Below, in pieces: positions 1-8,667 of a DNA stretch of 45,241 nt. Below the pieces are notes generated by a model that saw only the letters and a program-made list of their open reading frames with translations, did no database searches and had not been told where the DNA came from. The stretch covers positions 1 through 45,241 of the forward strand of contig CAJEXI010000024.1 of assembly GCA_903994455.1 (NCBI GenBank). The letters are read 5' to 3'. Source of the DNA: an uncultured Chlorobiaceae bacterium (GTDB lineage: Bacteria; Bacteroidota; Chlorobiia; Chlorobiales; Chlorobiaceae). How positions within the stretch are numbered: position 1 is the stretch's first letter; each line of letters starts with the position of its first letter. A program made the position numbers and the translations under genes.

Positions 1-1
1 G

Positions 2-361
2 GCTCTTATTGGTTGGACATATATATTAACGGCGATCATCATTTTACTGGCCTTGTCGGTTTCGTTTTTAATAGCGAATATTATTCTTTTTGAGGGAGGC
101 AAAAATGATAGATCTCATATTAAAAGACGAATTGGTTTTATTGCAGTAGGGTTGGTTTCCCCTACTATATTTTTTCTGTATAATTTATTATTTGTCGCTG
201 ATAATATACACAAGGCTCCTCTTTTGGCTAAATTTGAAGAAGCTAATTTTATCTCCATGTTTGTCTTTCTTGTTTCATACGCTCTTGTCGGAGTCGGAAG
301 TATGTCTTTTGTTAGAGGATCAAGGTGGGGTAGTATTTTGGGGAATAAGCTAACCAATTGA
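2..361 (+). CDS. Membrane protein, C-terminal part (gene begins before the window)
   Basis: The reading frame is open from base 2, so the gene enters from outside the window; an internal TTG at 53 is not needed as a start. The visible 119 residues contain three hydrophobic stretches: one right at the window edge (around TAIIILLALSVSFLIANIIL), one beginning IGFIAVGLVS, and one beginning FISMFVFLVSYAL. They are separated by a short basic loop (KNDRSHIKRR) and a loop with acidic and polar residues. The protein is therefore an integral membrane protein. It ends 6 bases before the tubulin-like gene on the same strand, so it is probably part of the same operon and a membrane component of the module. 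I do not recognise the family. Confidence 0.6.
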   Translation, partial: ALIGWTYILTAIIILLALSVSFLIANIILFEGGKNDRSHIKRRIGFIAVGLVSPTIFFLYNLLFVADNIHKAPLLAKFEEANFISMFVFLVSYALVGVGSMSFVRGSRWGSILGNKLTN

Positions 362-367
362 ATCACT

Positions 368-1954
368 ATGGCACAAATATTTATAATAGGAATTGGTGGG
401 ACAGGTATGCGATGCATAGAGTCATTTGTCCATCTTTGCGCTATGGGAATGTTTGATAATACCGATGTACATATGCTAGCACTTGATACAGATAAAGATA
501 ATGGTAATTTTACGCGATTAAAAAATCTTAAGGAAGCATATATAAAAACAAAAGGAGTTAATAAAACTCATTTTGCACTTGCAGATACATTCTTTTCAGC
601 GAACTTGATTTATTATCAGTATAGCCCGGATTATTCTAAAGAATCTACTTTTGATGCGATATATCACTATGGAGATATTAAGTATTCAAGCCCTGAACAG
701 GCAATGATTGCAGATTTGCTCTTGACAAATGAAACTAAAAATTATGATCTTAAACATGGATATAGAGCACAGACTCATTTAGGTAGCATGTTGATGTATA
801 ATTCTATTATTGATAGTATTAAATCTAACGATAGAAGTGACTTGAGAAAATTTATCCAGGAGCTTATAACAGCATCATCGGCTGGGAAGCCGAGAGTTTT
901 TATTCTTGGGTCAATATTTGGAGGCACAGGTGCGTCATCTATTCCAATTATTCCAAAAGCTATACAAAAGGCAGCCTCTATAATATCGGATGCGACAGAT
1001 ATAGAGCGTAATTCATATTTTGGTTCTACACTTCTGACAAGTTATTTCTCTTTTCCGTTACCAAATGAAGCTGAAAAGACGGCTCAGAAAGTTATTGCAA
1101 CGTCTGATAAATTTGCGTTGAACTCGCAAGCCGCGATGATGTTTTACGAAGCAGACAAAACCGTAAATAAAACGTATCAAAGGTTTTATATGATGGGGAC
1201 TGAAAATCTTGATTGGAAGCCAGGTAAAATCAAGGACAAAACAATAACTGGGGGATTTGATCAAGAAAATGAATCACATTACATCGAGGTTTTAGCAGCT
1301 TTTGCTGCTTACGATTTTTTTAATACTGACGAACACAAACTCGAAGAACTAAAAAATAGCGGAAAACCAGAGTTTCTTTACAGAACTTTTGAATCAAATG
1401 GTAAAATTGATTTTTCCGATTTTGTAGGAAGCGAAAGAAAAAATGAATTAGCCAAAAAATACGGACTATTTACAGCGATGAGTTTTTTGGTATTGCTAGA
1501 TTATTATGATTTTTTTGGTCAAGCTCAAAGAGGTGATTTAAAGAAAGTAAATATCGGTGGTTATGAAGATATAGATAATGAGGAAGTTAAGAATTTGAAG
1601 GCATATATGTCTTTGTACCATTTTAGCTTTAAAGATGGAAATATAAAAAATGGCTGGCTTCGACAATTATACAGTTCATCGGGAGGAGGCGACAAATATT
1701 TATTTAATCCAGAGCTTTTTAGTTGCACGACAGTTAAACAATTTGAAAAGTTTGAATTTAATGAGGTGATTTTTCAAAGAGGCTCAGATTTTGAGTTGAA
1801 AAAATTTAAAAAATCATTTGGAATCGGTAAAAATAGGGTATATTCGGCTTTTTTAAATGAGTTTATTAAAACACCGGAATCGGATGTTACTAACAAATGT
1901 GAAAAATTAATTAAACGCACATACGACACTCTTGCAAATCTGTATAAATTTTAA
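368..1954 (+). CDS. Tubulin/FtsZ-superfamily GTPase-like protein
   Basis: 528 residues. The N-terminus has a Rossmann-like strand and glycine turn (IFIIGIGGTGMRCIESF, residues 4–20). A second glycine loop, GSIFGGTGASS, at about 181–191 corresponds to the tubulin signature GGGTG[ST]G. Both are hallmarks of the tubulin/FtsZ superfamily and suggest GTP binding and perhaps filament formation. It is longer than FtsZ and has no visible FtsZ C-terminal tail, so it is not the division FtsZ; the Pfam Tubulin_2 type family, or the FtsZ-like families predicted to act in membrane remodelling, are the likely relatives. It lies 6 bases after the membrane gene and 12 before the actin-like gene. The ATG at 368 has no Shine-Dalgarno sequence; it is the first ATG in the frame. 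Polymerisation is inference. Confidence 0.75.
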   Translation: MAQIFIIGIGGTGMRCIESFVHLCAMGMFDNTDVHMLALDTDKDNGNFTRLKNLKEAYIKTKGVNKTHFALADTFFSANLIYYQYSPDYSKESTFDAIYHYGDIKYSSPEQAMIADLLLTNETKNYDLKHGYRAQTHLGSMLMYNSIIDSIKSNDRSDLRKFIQELITASSAGKPRVFILGSIFGGTGASSIPIIPKAIQKAASIISDATDIERNSYFGSTLLTSYFSFPLPNEAEKTAQKVIATSDKFALNSQAAMMFYEADKTVNKTYQRFYMMGTENLDWKPGKIKDKTITGGFDQENESHYIEVLAAFAAYDFFNTDEHKLEELKNSGKPEFLYRTFESNGKIDFSDFVGSERKNELAKKYGLFTAMSFLVLLDYYDFFGQAQRGDLKKVNIGGYEDIDNEEVKNLKAYMSLYHFSFKDGNIKNGWLRQLYSSSGGGDKYLFNPELFSCTTVKQFEKFEFNEVIFQRGSDFELKKFKKSFGIGKNRVYSAFLNEFIKTPESDVTNKCEKLIKRTYDTLANLYKF

Positions 1955-1966
1955 TAGCAATAAATT

Positions 1967-4900
1967 ATGGCAGTTGCAAAATTAATTAAAAGCAGTGAAG
2001 GACAAAAATCAAATCCTTCAGGTGCTTGGTATGTACATGATCAGGTTATTCCGTTTATACAAGGTGTAATTACATCTGATCTTGATATTTCACAGGTATC
2101 AAGTGCACTTATTTCCGGGATACCAACACCATGGGCAAGGCCTAAACTATTTTGGTTTGCATTTGATTATTTGCAAAGACAAGATGCTAATATTCAGACC
2201 TCCGGGTTAATTGAATTTTATAAAATATTAATTGATGAATGGAAAGGATTAATAGCTGTTATGGCGTTATATCCAGACCGCATTACTATTTCAAATCCAG
2301 TTTATATGGATGCGTTTAGTAATAATATATACGATATGACAAGTGCTTTGGGCCGGATGTTAATGGATGATATTGATTTATGGGTTGATCCAGTTAAAAA
2401 AAGATCAAATCCTGATGAAAAGCCTTTTCTTCAATTAATAAGTTATAATAAGCAACTTATTGCCGGTACTTCGCCCTATTCTATAGTATTCCCGGGAGTC
2501 GATTACTCATCGATTAGTCAGATATCTGATATTAAATGGTACAGAAAAGGTAAATTCGAAGACCCGCTGAATTTTTTAGATAAAGATAGAATACAAAAAC
2601 TTTATTTATTTATTTCTAATCTTAATAAAAATATAGCAAAATATACATTATTAAGAGATAAAAATAGAATGGATTTAAGAGGGTTAACCAATTTTATGAG
2701 AAGATGGCAAGAGGAGATAGGGAGCAAAGAGTCCGGCTTGGAAAATAATGGAGCAATTCCTAAGTATTTGAATTTCGCTATCCCTTATAAATTTCTTTTT
2801 GCCTCTGAACAGATAGTTTATCAATATATCGACGGGTCATTGTCTTTTCATAGGCCAGCTGATTCTGAATTAAAAGAAATTATTGATGACTTACAGCTAT
2901 TATTGAAAGATGATCAAGCCATTTTTGGCTGGTGTGATACAAGTGATGACAAAAAATTATTATCATCATCGGCAGTTTATTATTTAAAAGTAAATGATAT
3001 TCGTGATTCTGAAAATCCTAGTAAATATTTCCCACTTCCTTTGAGCATGAAAGGAATAAAGATGTTTTACAAAGATTTAGGCTCATTGCTTGATGGAAGC
3101 TATAAAAATTCATTAACAGGATCAATTAATGAACAAGGGAATCTTATTGTTGAATTAACTGTAGAAATTGATGGGAAGCCAGTTAAACTTACCCCAAAAG
3201 AGTATGAAATTTCATATTCAAACGACTTACAGAATAACAAAGTTATTATATGGCCTAATTTCATTTCTGAAAATTGGGATTCGTACTATTTATATACCGA
3301 ATTTCCCTTAAATGCACAAGGCATAAAGTTTGTGCCGTTTTTTAAAGAGTGTCAGACGAAGGATAGTAATAACAATATTATTGATACGCATAAAATAATT
3401 TCTATAGAACAAAATAATGGTAATAATATTATTCAGTCAACTATTTACTCGAATAGCAGTTTGGATGATATGGCGAAAATTAAAGGGCCTGTATTAACTG
3501 TAGAAAATTTAATTACCTATCCAGCTGGACAAGTTGGGCAAGATATTCATAAATATCAGGTTATTAAGTCTAATAAGCCAGTTGCAGGTTTGGAAATTCG
3601 AATTGAAAGAGCCGGGACATCCAAAATTGCCGGTTATTTAATTGTGAAAAGTCCTAATGATCTATCAATGGGACAAAATCAAATTGCTGATTTATCAACT
3701 AATCCTATTCTCGAAAATAACAAGGCTATTGTCGGGATTGATTTTGGTAGTAATAATACTGCGGTACATTACCGCTTAAGAACTGGGGATAACGAAAGTC
3801 AGCCAATTAAATTTTCTAATAGAAGAATGGCTTTAATTGGTATTGATTCACATCGTAATACAACTGCTGAAAGAGATGAATTATTGTTTTTCTCAAATAA
3901 ATCATCCATTAATGGACAGGTTAAATCATGGTTGCATGAACATGATGTAAGATTTATAGGACCTCACAAAGGGAAAGAGTTGGCAGGAGGGGTTCCTGTG
4001 AATGAACGGAATATAATTGTTAAGGAGATGGATCGCATGACGATTACAACTCAGGCAGGTGTTCTTCACTATAATATGAAATGGATTTCCGGAACTTCCG
4101 GAATTAATAAAAAAATAGCATATCTTAAAACACTTTGGTTAAGTATATGTGCAGATTTATACGCGCAAGGAATTTTACCTGTAGAAATAAGATGGTCTTA
4201 TCCAGGTTCGATGTCTAGTCATGATCAATTGCAGATATTTTCTATATTCAAAACTTATTTGCCGCCTGTTACACCAATTCTGGATTGGTCATCTGGTGTT
4301 TCACGAAGAGCAAAACCAGTGACAAAGGATCCACAAACTGAAGCTGAAGCAGTATGCAAATATGCTCTGAGTAAAAAGGCATCAGGATTGAGAAATGATA
4401 TCTTTTTGGGTATAGATGTTGGTGGTTCTACGAGCGATATTTTAATTTTAGCCAAAGATCAAAACAACAATGCGCCAACATTATTTCTGCAAAGCTCTGT
4501 CCGATTAGCAAGTGGTGTCTTTTTTGATGCAATCATAAACTCGCAAACGTTCAGACGTGCTATTTACGATTATCATCAGCAACAAAATCTGATCAAAGTC
4601 GAAAATATACGAGATATTCAATCAGAAAGTCATAAAGCACCATTCTTTTTAAATAGCTTGTTTGATCAATTATCGGAAGATAATTTCGGGTTATTTTACT
4701 CATATATTGGGACGGAAGCATCGTTTGTTTTTGCTTTGCCAGCTTATGTGACGGGCCTTTTACTCTATTACTCGGGTAAACTTGTATCAAAAGCAATAAA
4801 GAGTAATAATTTGTCATGTGCAAAAACAATACATCTTCTTCCCTTTGGAAAAGGTGGGCGTATATTCAATTGGCTTCAAGCCTTTCCAGATTATCAGCTT

Positions 4901-5467
4901 GCGAATGATTTTTATCAGGAATGCTTTCTTGCAGGTTTTGGTCAGAACTCAGAAGTTCCAATAATAAAATATAGAAACGATATTTCTGTTGATAATAAAT
5001 CGGAAGTCGCAATTGGATTGGCAGTAGAGATTGATAACCTTGTTTATCAAAGTAGTATTCGTAGTGATTCAGATGTTTTTGGTGAAAAAAATATTAAATA
5101 TTTTAATAGCGGAAAAGAAGAAGAAATAGGCGAGAATGATGTCCTTACTACTGAAAAGTTTGTTAATATTGATAACTTTGTATTTCCTGATACACTTGAA
5201 AATTTTAACGTTTTTCTTAAGATTTTTTTGAATTTTATTGGACCAAAAACAGGGCTTTTTAACGAAACATCCATACTTGAAGAAAAAAGTAAAGAATTGC
5301 CCAGCATGTTGGAAGCTTTTATCAGAAACGATTCTGAATATAGAAAAGCGTCAGAATTAAAAAAAGAGAATAATAACACGCCTTTAGAATATAAAATACC
5401 TATACTTATTGCAGAAGGTTTATGTTATTTGGAAAATATTCTTATTCCGGAAGTATTTAAGTCTTGA
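1967..5467 (+). CDS. Giant actin/Hsp70-fold ATPase with long unknown N-terminal half
   Basis: 1166 residues. A phosphate-1 motif of the actin/Hsp70/sugar-kinase superfamily, GIDFGSNNT, lies at about 591–599. The phosphate-2 motif GIDVGGSTSD lies at about 815–824, and a glycine-rich adenosine-like segment, LPFGKGGRIFNWL, at about 957–970. The spacing of these three fits an actin/Hsp70 ATPase core. The first ~585 residues match nothing I recognise; they are rich in Asn, Tyr and aromatic patches and may be a scaffold or target-binding part. The overall build recalls the virulence-factor SrfB family (also a large actin-fold protein), but I cannot confirm membership. It sits 12 bases after the tubulin-like gene and 6 before a second actin-fold candidate. 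ATP binding is well supported; its job is not known. Confidence 0.75.
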   Translation: MAVAKLIKSSEGQKSNPSGAWYVHDQVIPFIQGVITSDLDISQVSSALISGIPTPWARPKLFWFAFDYLQRQDANIQTSGLIEFYKILIDEWKGLIAVMALYPDRITISNPVYMDAFSNNIYDMTSALGRMLMDDIDLWVDPVKKRSNPDEKPFLQLISYNKQLIAGTSPYSIVFPGVDYSSISQISDIKWYRKGKFEDPLNFLDKDRIQKLYLFISNLNKNIAKYTLLRDKNRMDLRGLTNFMRRWQEEIGSKESGLENNGAIPKYLNFAIPYKFLFASEQIVYQYIDGSLSFHRPADSELKEIIDDLQLLLKDDQAIFGWCDTSDDKKLLSSSAVYYLKVNDIRDSENPSKYFPLPLSMKGIKMFYKDLGSLLDGSYKNSLTGSINEQGNLIVELTVEIDGKPVKLTPKEYEISYSNDLQNNKVIIWPNFISENWDSYYLYTEFPLNAQGIKFVPFFKECQTKDSNNNIIDTHKIISIEQNNGNNIIQSTIYSNSSLDDMAKIKGPVLTVENLITYPAGQVGQDIHKYQVIKSNKPVAGLEIRIERAGTSKIAGYLIVKSPNDLSMGQNQIADLSTNPILENNKAIVGIDFGSNNTAVHYRLRTGDNESQPIKFSNRRMALIGIDSHRNTTAERDELLFFSNKSSINGQVKSWLHEHDVRFIGPHKGKELAGGVPVNERNIIVKEMDRMTITTQAGVLHYNMKWISGTSGINKKIAYLKTLWLSICADLYAQGILPVEIRWSYPGSMSSHDQLQIFSIFKTYLPPVTPILDWSSGVSRRAKPVTKDPQTEAEAVCKYALSKKASGLRNDIFLGIDVGGSTSDILILAKDQNNNAPTLFLQSSVRLASGVFFDAIINSQTFRRAIYDYHQQQNLIKVENIRDIQSESHKAPFFLNSLFDQLSEDNFGLFYSYIGTEASFVFALPAYVTGLLLYYSGKLVSKAIKSNNLSCAKTIHLLPFGKGGRIFNWLQAFPDYQLANDFYQECFLAGFGQNSEVPIIKYRNDISVDNKSEVAIGLAVEIDNLVYQSSIRSDSDVFGEKNIKYFNSGKEEEIGENDVLTTEKFVNIDNFVFPDTLENFNVFLKIFLNFIGPKTGLFNETSILEEKSKELPSMLEAFIRNDSEYRKASELKKENNNTPLEYKIPILIAEGLCYLENILIPEVFKS

Positions 5468-5473
5468 AATAAT

Positions 5474-6877
5474 ATGAGTGATAAATTGATATTGTTTTTT
5501 AATCGAGAATACATTGCGGCTCTCATAAGCGTTGGTGAAACAAATAAATATATCATACGGACTGATGTAGACGATTTAATTTGGCTATATTTTTTTAATG
5601 ATCCACATCAGAATATAATTAGCTTTGGTTATGATAATAAAAGACATTATCATAATAATGAATATAATTATTATGGTGGCTTTATAGATAAGATAGAATC
5701 TGATATTGAGACTGTTGCAATAAGGGGAATTGAAAGGCCTTTGATTGATTTGCTTGCAGAGTCAGGGGTTCTTAAATTGATTAAAGATAAATATAATGAG
5801 CATGTTGGTGATAATCACTCTATAATACGGGCATTAATTATTTTTTCACCAAGTATTAATGATAGTATCAGGTTTAAGATTATAAAATATTTTAATGCAA
5901 ATAATTTTGTATTAAAATATTCATTATTAGGACTTTCACAATTAGCCTGTTGTTTTTATTTTATACATAAATCACGGTTTATATTTGAAAGTGGTACTAT
6001 TGTCGTTATGGAAGCTTTCAGTTCATTGCTTTCTATTCACAAAATTGATATCATTGATAATAAAGTCGTTCTTGATGAAGACTTTTTGCCTATAAACTTT
6101 CCGGAAAAAGGTGTTGACCCAAGAAAAAAATCTATAATAAAATTTGTTATAACGGAAGTAAACAAAGCAACAAATTCACTGTATAATTTTGAAAGGGAAT
6201 TCAGTCGCTTTGAAGAGTCTGCTGATAAATGGTTAAAAAGAATAGATGATTTAAATGATAAACGACCTATTCTTATAAAAGGAGTCAGCTTGTCATCAGC
6301 TCCCAATATTCGTAGAGACATTTATGTTACAAAAAATGATATTGATGTCGATACAGGGTGTTATGTGAATGAATTAGCTGATATTTATAATACGTTCAGA
6401 CAAGATTATATTGGCAAGTATGATAATGTAGCTGCCATAGTTATGATCGGCGACTGTTTTGTCAATGATTATATTCGAAAAAAATTCGAAACAATTATTT
6501 CCAAAAACAAATTAAAAATAGCTCGCAACAATTGTATCTATGATTTTTTGTCTTTGCTTTCAATTCTTGATTTAAATAGGTTTACGAAAAGTAAAGATAA
6601 GAAGAAATCAACCAAAATATTGTCAGATGAAGAGTTATTTAACAAAAAATCAGTATCCAATGATAAAGATTGCGTTTGCAATACTGTAGTTGACGAAATT
6701 AACAGTTCCATACACGGCCCTCTTGATAATCATTTATCAGATGAAGAGCTTTTTGGAACTAATTATGTTGTAAGTGATCAAAATCAATCAATAATAATTT
6801 TATCAGATGAAAACCTGTTTGATAAAAAATCGGGATCCCATAAAAAAAACAATAAAAAACATGATTTATTCTTTTAA
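5474..6877 (+). CDS. Probable degenerate actin/Hsp70-fold partner with C-terminal LSDE-x-LF repeats
   Basis: 467 residues, not a family I can name. The order of segments resembles an Hsp70/actin fold: ALIIFSPSINDSIRFKII followed by a hydrophobic stretch at about 117–155 recalls the Hsp70 strand-helix before phosphate-2; TIVVMEAFSSLLSIHKID (about 176–193) sits where the DxGGGT phosphate-2 loop should be but lacks the Asp and glycines; VAAIVMIGDCFVNDYIRKKF (about 320–340) resembles the final VxLVGG-type element. Catalytic glycines and aspartates are absent, so it may be a nucleotide-blind partner of the neighbouring ATPase. From about residue 370 the chain becomes charged and disordered-looking and carries three copies of LSDE-[EN]-LF, ending KKHDLFF. 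It is 6 bases downstream of the ATPase gene. The fold assignment is inference. Confidence 0.55.
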   Translation: MSDKLILFFNREYIAALISVGETNKYIIRTDVDDLIWLYFFNDPHQNIISFGYDNKRHYHNNEYNYYGGFIDKIESDIETVAIRGIERPLIDLLAESGVLKLIKDKYNEHVGDNHSIIRALIIFSPSINDSIRFKIIKYFNANNFVLKYSLLGLSQLACCFYFIHKSRFIFESGTIVVMEAFSSLLSIHKIDIIDNKVVLDEDFLPINFPEKGVDPRKKSIIKFVITEVNKATNSLYNFEREFSRFEESADKWLKRIDDLNDKRPILIKGVSLSSAPNIRRDIYVTKNDIDVDTGCYVNELADIYNTFRQDYIGKYDNVAAIVMIGDCFVNDYIRKKFETIISKNKLKIARNNCIYDFLSLLSILDLNRFTKSKDKKKSTKILSDEELFNKKSVSNDKDCVCNTVVDEINSSIHGPLDNHLSDEELFGTNYVVSDQNQSIIILSDENLFDKKSGSHKKNNKKHDLFF

Positions 6878-7015
6878 TTTTGCGAATGATATACATCTCC
6901 ATTCATTCTATTGATAAAGAAAGCCTTTCTGTTACTGATATTGCCTGTTATCTTTCAGTTCAGATAAATCAGTATTAACAAATAGTTCTTCAAACTGTTT
7001 AAATAAAGAAATATT

Positions 7016-7825
7016 ATGAGCGATAATGTAACTCTAAAACGTAAACAATCACCATCTTTGTCATCTAATGATGGTGATAAAAAGCCTGATAAAAACAAAA
7101 TATTTCCGTTAATTGTTCTTGCGGTATTACTGGTTTTTGGCATTTATTACTTTTATGTAAAAACTAATACGTCCAAATCTGTTGAAGAAAATACAATTTC
7201 TGCTGTTGTCAGTGGATCAAAAACATCAGTTTCTGATAAACCAATTACAAATGCACAGCCTTCAAAAACTGAATTTACTGAAACGCGGAGTCAAACCACT
7301 TCAGAGGCTCCACCAAAACAGGTAAACCTTGCAAAATCACAAAATATAGAATCAAAATCTTCTGTAGTTTCAAAATACAGTCCTGAACAAACAGAAAGTT
7401 TGCCAAGACTCAGCGGTAAGTCAGAAAGAGTTATTTCGGGGTCCTCGGAAAATAGAGTGAATAAAGTTTCGCATAATATTAAACTTGATGATATTGATCA
7501 CCTTACTAATTCAAGCAGATATAAAGTTTATCAATTTCCATTTAATAGTGCTGATATTTCTAAATCAAACATTGAGCTTCTGAGGCTTGTGGAAATTTTG
7601 AAAAATAAACAGCAACTCAAGGTTTTAATTGCCGGATATTCAGATAAAAATGGGTCAGTCGCATATAATCTAATTTTATCTCAAAGGAGAGCTGCCTCAG
7701 TATTTAATTATTTAAAGTCACAGGGAATTGATGAGCAGCGTATTAAATGTATTGGAAGAGGTATACTTAAAAGATATTCGTCTGATGCAGATAATAGAAT
7801 AGTCGAATTTTCAGTTATTAATTAA
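7016..7825 (+). CDS. Single-pass membrane protein with periplasmic OmpA-like domain
   Basis: 269 residues. A short basic cytoplasmic head (about 1–29, containing TLKRK) precedes one membrane helix (FPLIVLAVLLVFGIYYFYV, about 30–48). A Ser/Thr/Lys-rich linker follows to about 155. The C-terminal ~100 residues form an OmpA-like domain: VYQFPFNSADIS, then LIAGYSDKNGSVAYNLILSQ with RAASVFNYLKSQGI and RIKCIGRG, the usual NxxLSxxRA and GxG pattern. OmpA-like domains bind peptidoglycan, so the protein should tether something in the cytoplasm or inner membrane to the cell wall, as MotB and similar stators do. A 138-base spacer separates it from the gene before, the largest gap in the module; a separate promoter is possible but no clear one is seen. 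Confidence 0.8.
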   Translation: MSDNVTLKRKQSPSLSSNDGDKKPDKNKIFPLIVLAVLLVFGIYYFYVKTNTSKSVEENTISAVVSGSKTSVSDKPITNAQPSKTEFTETRSQTTSEAPPKQVNLAKSQNIESKSSVVSKYSPEQTESLPRLSGKSERVISGSSENRVNKVSHNIKLDDIDHLTNSSRYKVYQFPFNSADISKSNIELLRLVEILKNKQQLKVLIAGYSDKNGSVAYNLILSQRRAASVFNYLKSQGIDEQRIKCIGRGILKRYSSDADNRIVEFSVIN

Positions 7826-7876
7826 CTAAAAGCACAGGCAGTGTTGTTATATTTTTTAATCTAAATATTAGATATT

Positions 7877-8455
7877 ATGAGCGAAATTACTTTGAAAAGA
7901 AAGGTGACTCTTCGGGATAAGGGTGACTCTGCTCTCTTTACATTTAGTGAAAAATTTAAAATTGAATTATTATGGTCAACGAATACGGATCTTGATTTAT
8001 GTGTTTTTTATAAAACACATAATGGTGTTGAAGGTGGTGTTTTTTCCAATGAGTATCGGCAAAATGTTTCAGATTTGGGTTGTTTTGATAAGTTTCCATT
8101 TATATTGCTTATGGGTGATGCCAAGACACCCAGCGCAGGCGGTGAATCCAACGAGGAGATAAGAGTAAAAAATATTGATCAATTGTCAGAGCTTTACATC
8201 TGTATTGTGAATTATGGCGCTGCTATTGATAATAAATCCTCTACATTTAATCAACACACGGGTAGTGTTGAAATACAAACTGATACAAGTGATCATTTGG
8301 AGGTTTTAGCAGACTCAGATGAACCAGGGCATGTATATCTTATTTGTAAAATTGAAAATACAAATGGAAAGAAAAAAGCGATAAATGAAAAGAAAGTTTA
8401 TACTCTTGGACAAGCTTTTGATCAAATTCCGGGATTTAAATTGATTTGCAATTAA
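7877..8455 (+). CDS. TerD-like (tellurium-resistance/stress family) protein
   Basis: 192 residues. After a head MSEITLKRKVTLRDKG, the sequence FKIELLWSTNTDLDLCVFYK matches the TerD-type β-strand followed by the Asp-rich DLDL calcium site. MGDAKTPSAGGESNEEIRV followed by LYICIVNYG matches the second TerD element, where an acidic G-x-D/E-E loop is followed by a strand. TerD-domain proteins are β-sandwich, calcium-binding proteins of Ter stress and phage-defence-linked gene sets. The head shares TLKRK with the cytoplasmic head of the OmpA-domain protein 51 bases upstream, which suggests a common contact. Classical TerD proteins are of similar length. The ATG at 7877 follows an A/T-rich leader with no Shine-Dalgarno site. 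Confidence 0.65.
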   Translation: MSEITLKRKVTLRDKGDSALFTFSEKFKIELLWSTNTDLDLCVFYKTHNGVEGGVFSNEYRQNVSDLGCFDKFPFILLMGDAKTPSAGGESNEEIRVKNIDQLSELYICIVNYGAAIDNKSSTFNQHTGSVEIQTDTSDHLEVLADSDEPGHVYLICKIENTNGKKKAINEKKVYTLGQAFDQIPGFKLICN

Positions 8456-8565
8456 TGTAATGTTATTATTGCAGCAATTGGTCACTTGTTTTAGTATGGC
8501 TTTTGCCAATTACCTGTAATTACTGGCTCACAGACACCAAAAACGAAAATAAAGACAAATATAAT

Positions 8566-8660
8566 CGCCCAACAATTTGGTCAACCAGACGGCGGGGTGT
8601 AGCGTTGCGCTAATCGCGGAAGGTTCCGTGACCGTCGCTGGTTTCCATTATAAGTTAGTC
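8566..8660 (+). repeat. attC-like imperfect inverted repeat (integron cassette site candidate)
   Basis: The left box GCCCAAC (8567–8573) fits the attC R'' consensus RYYYAAC exactly; the right box GTTAGTC (8654–8660) fits GTTRRRY at six of seven positions. Between them, TGGTCAACCAGACGG (8578–8592) pairs with CCGTCGCTGGTTTCCA (8632–8647) with bulges, as attC L''/L' arms do. The total is about 94 bases and the orientation would place it at the 3' end of a plus-strand cassette. There is no integron integrase or second attC in view, so it could also be an unrelated hairpin. Confidence 0.4.
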
Positions 8661-8667
8661 TTCATAA

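Noticed and set aside
368..1954. Calling the tubulin-like protein FtsZ
   Set aside because: Glycine loops are spaced differently, the protein is longer, the FtsZ tail is missing and there are no division genes around.
1967..5467. Calling the large ATPase SrfB
   Set aside because: Size and actin fold fit, but no SrfB-specific sequence could be confirmed without a search, so it is only mentioned as a possibility.
6886..6981. A 30-codon frame (MIYISIHSIDKESLSVTDIA) between the degenerate actin-fold and OmpA-domain genes
   Set aside because: Too short, no ribosome site, no composition signal; treated as spacer.
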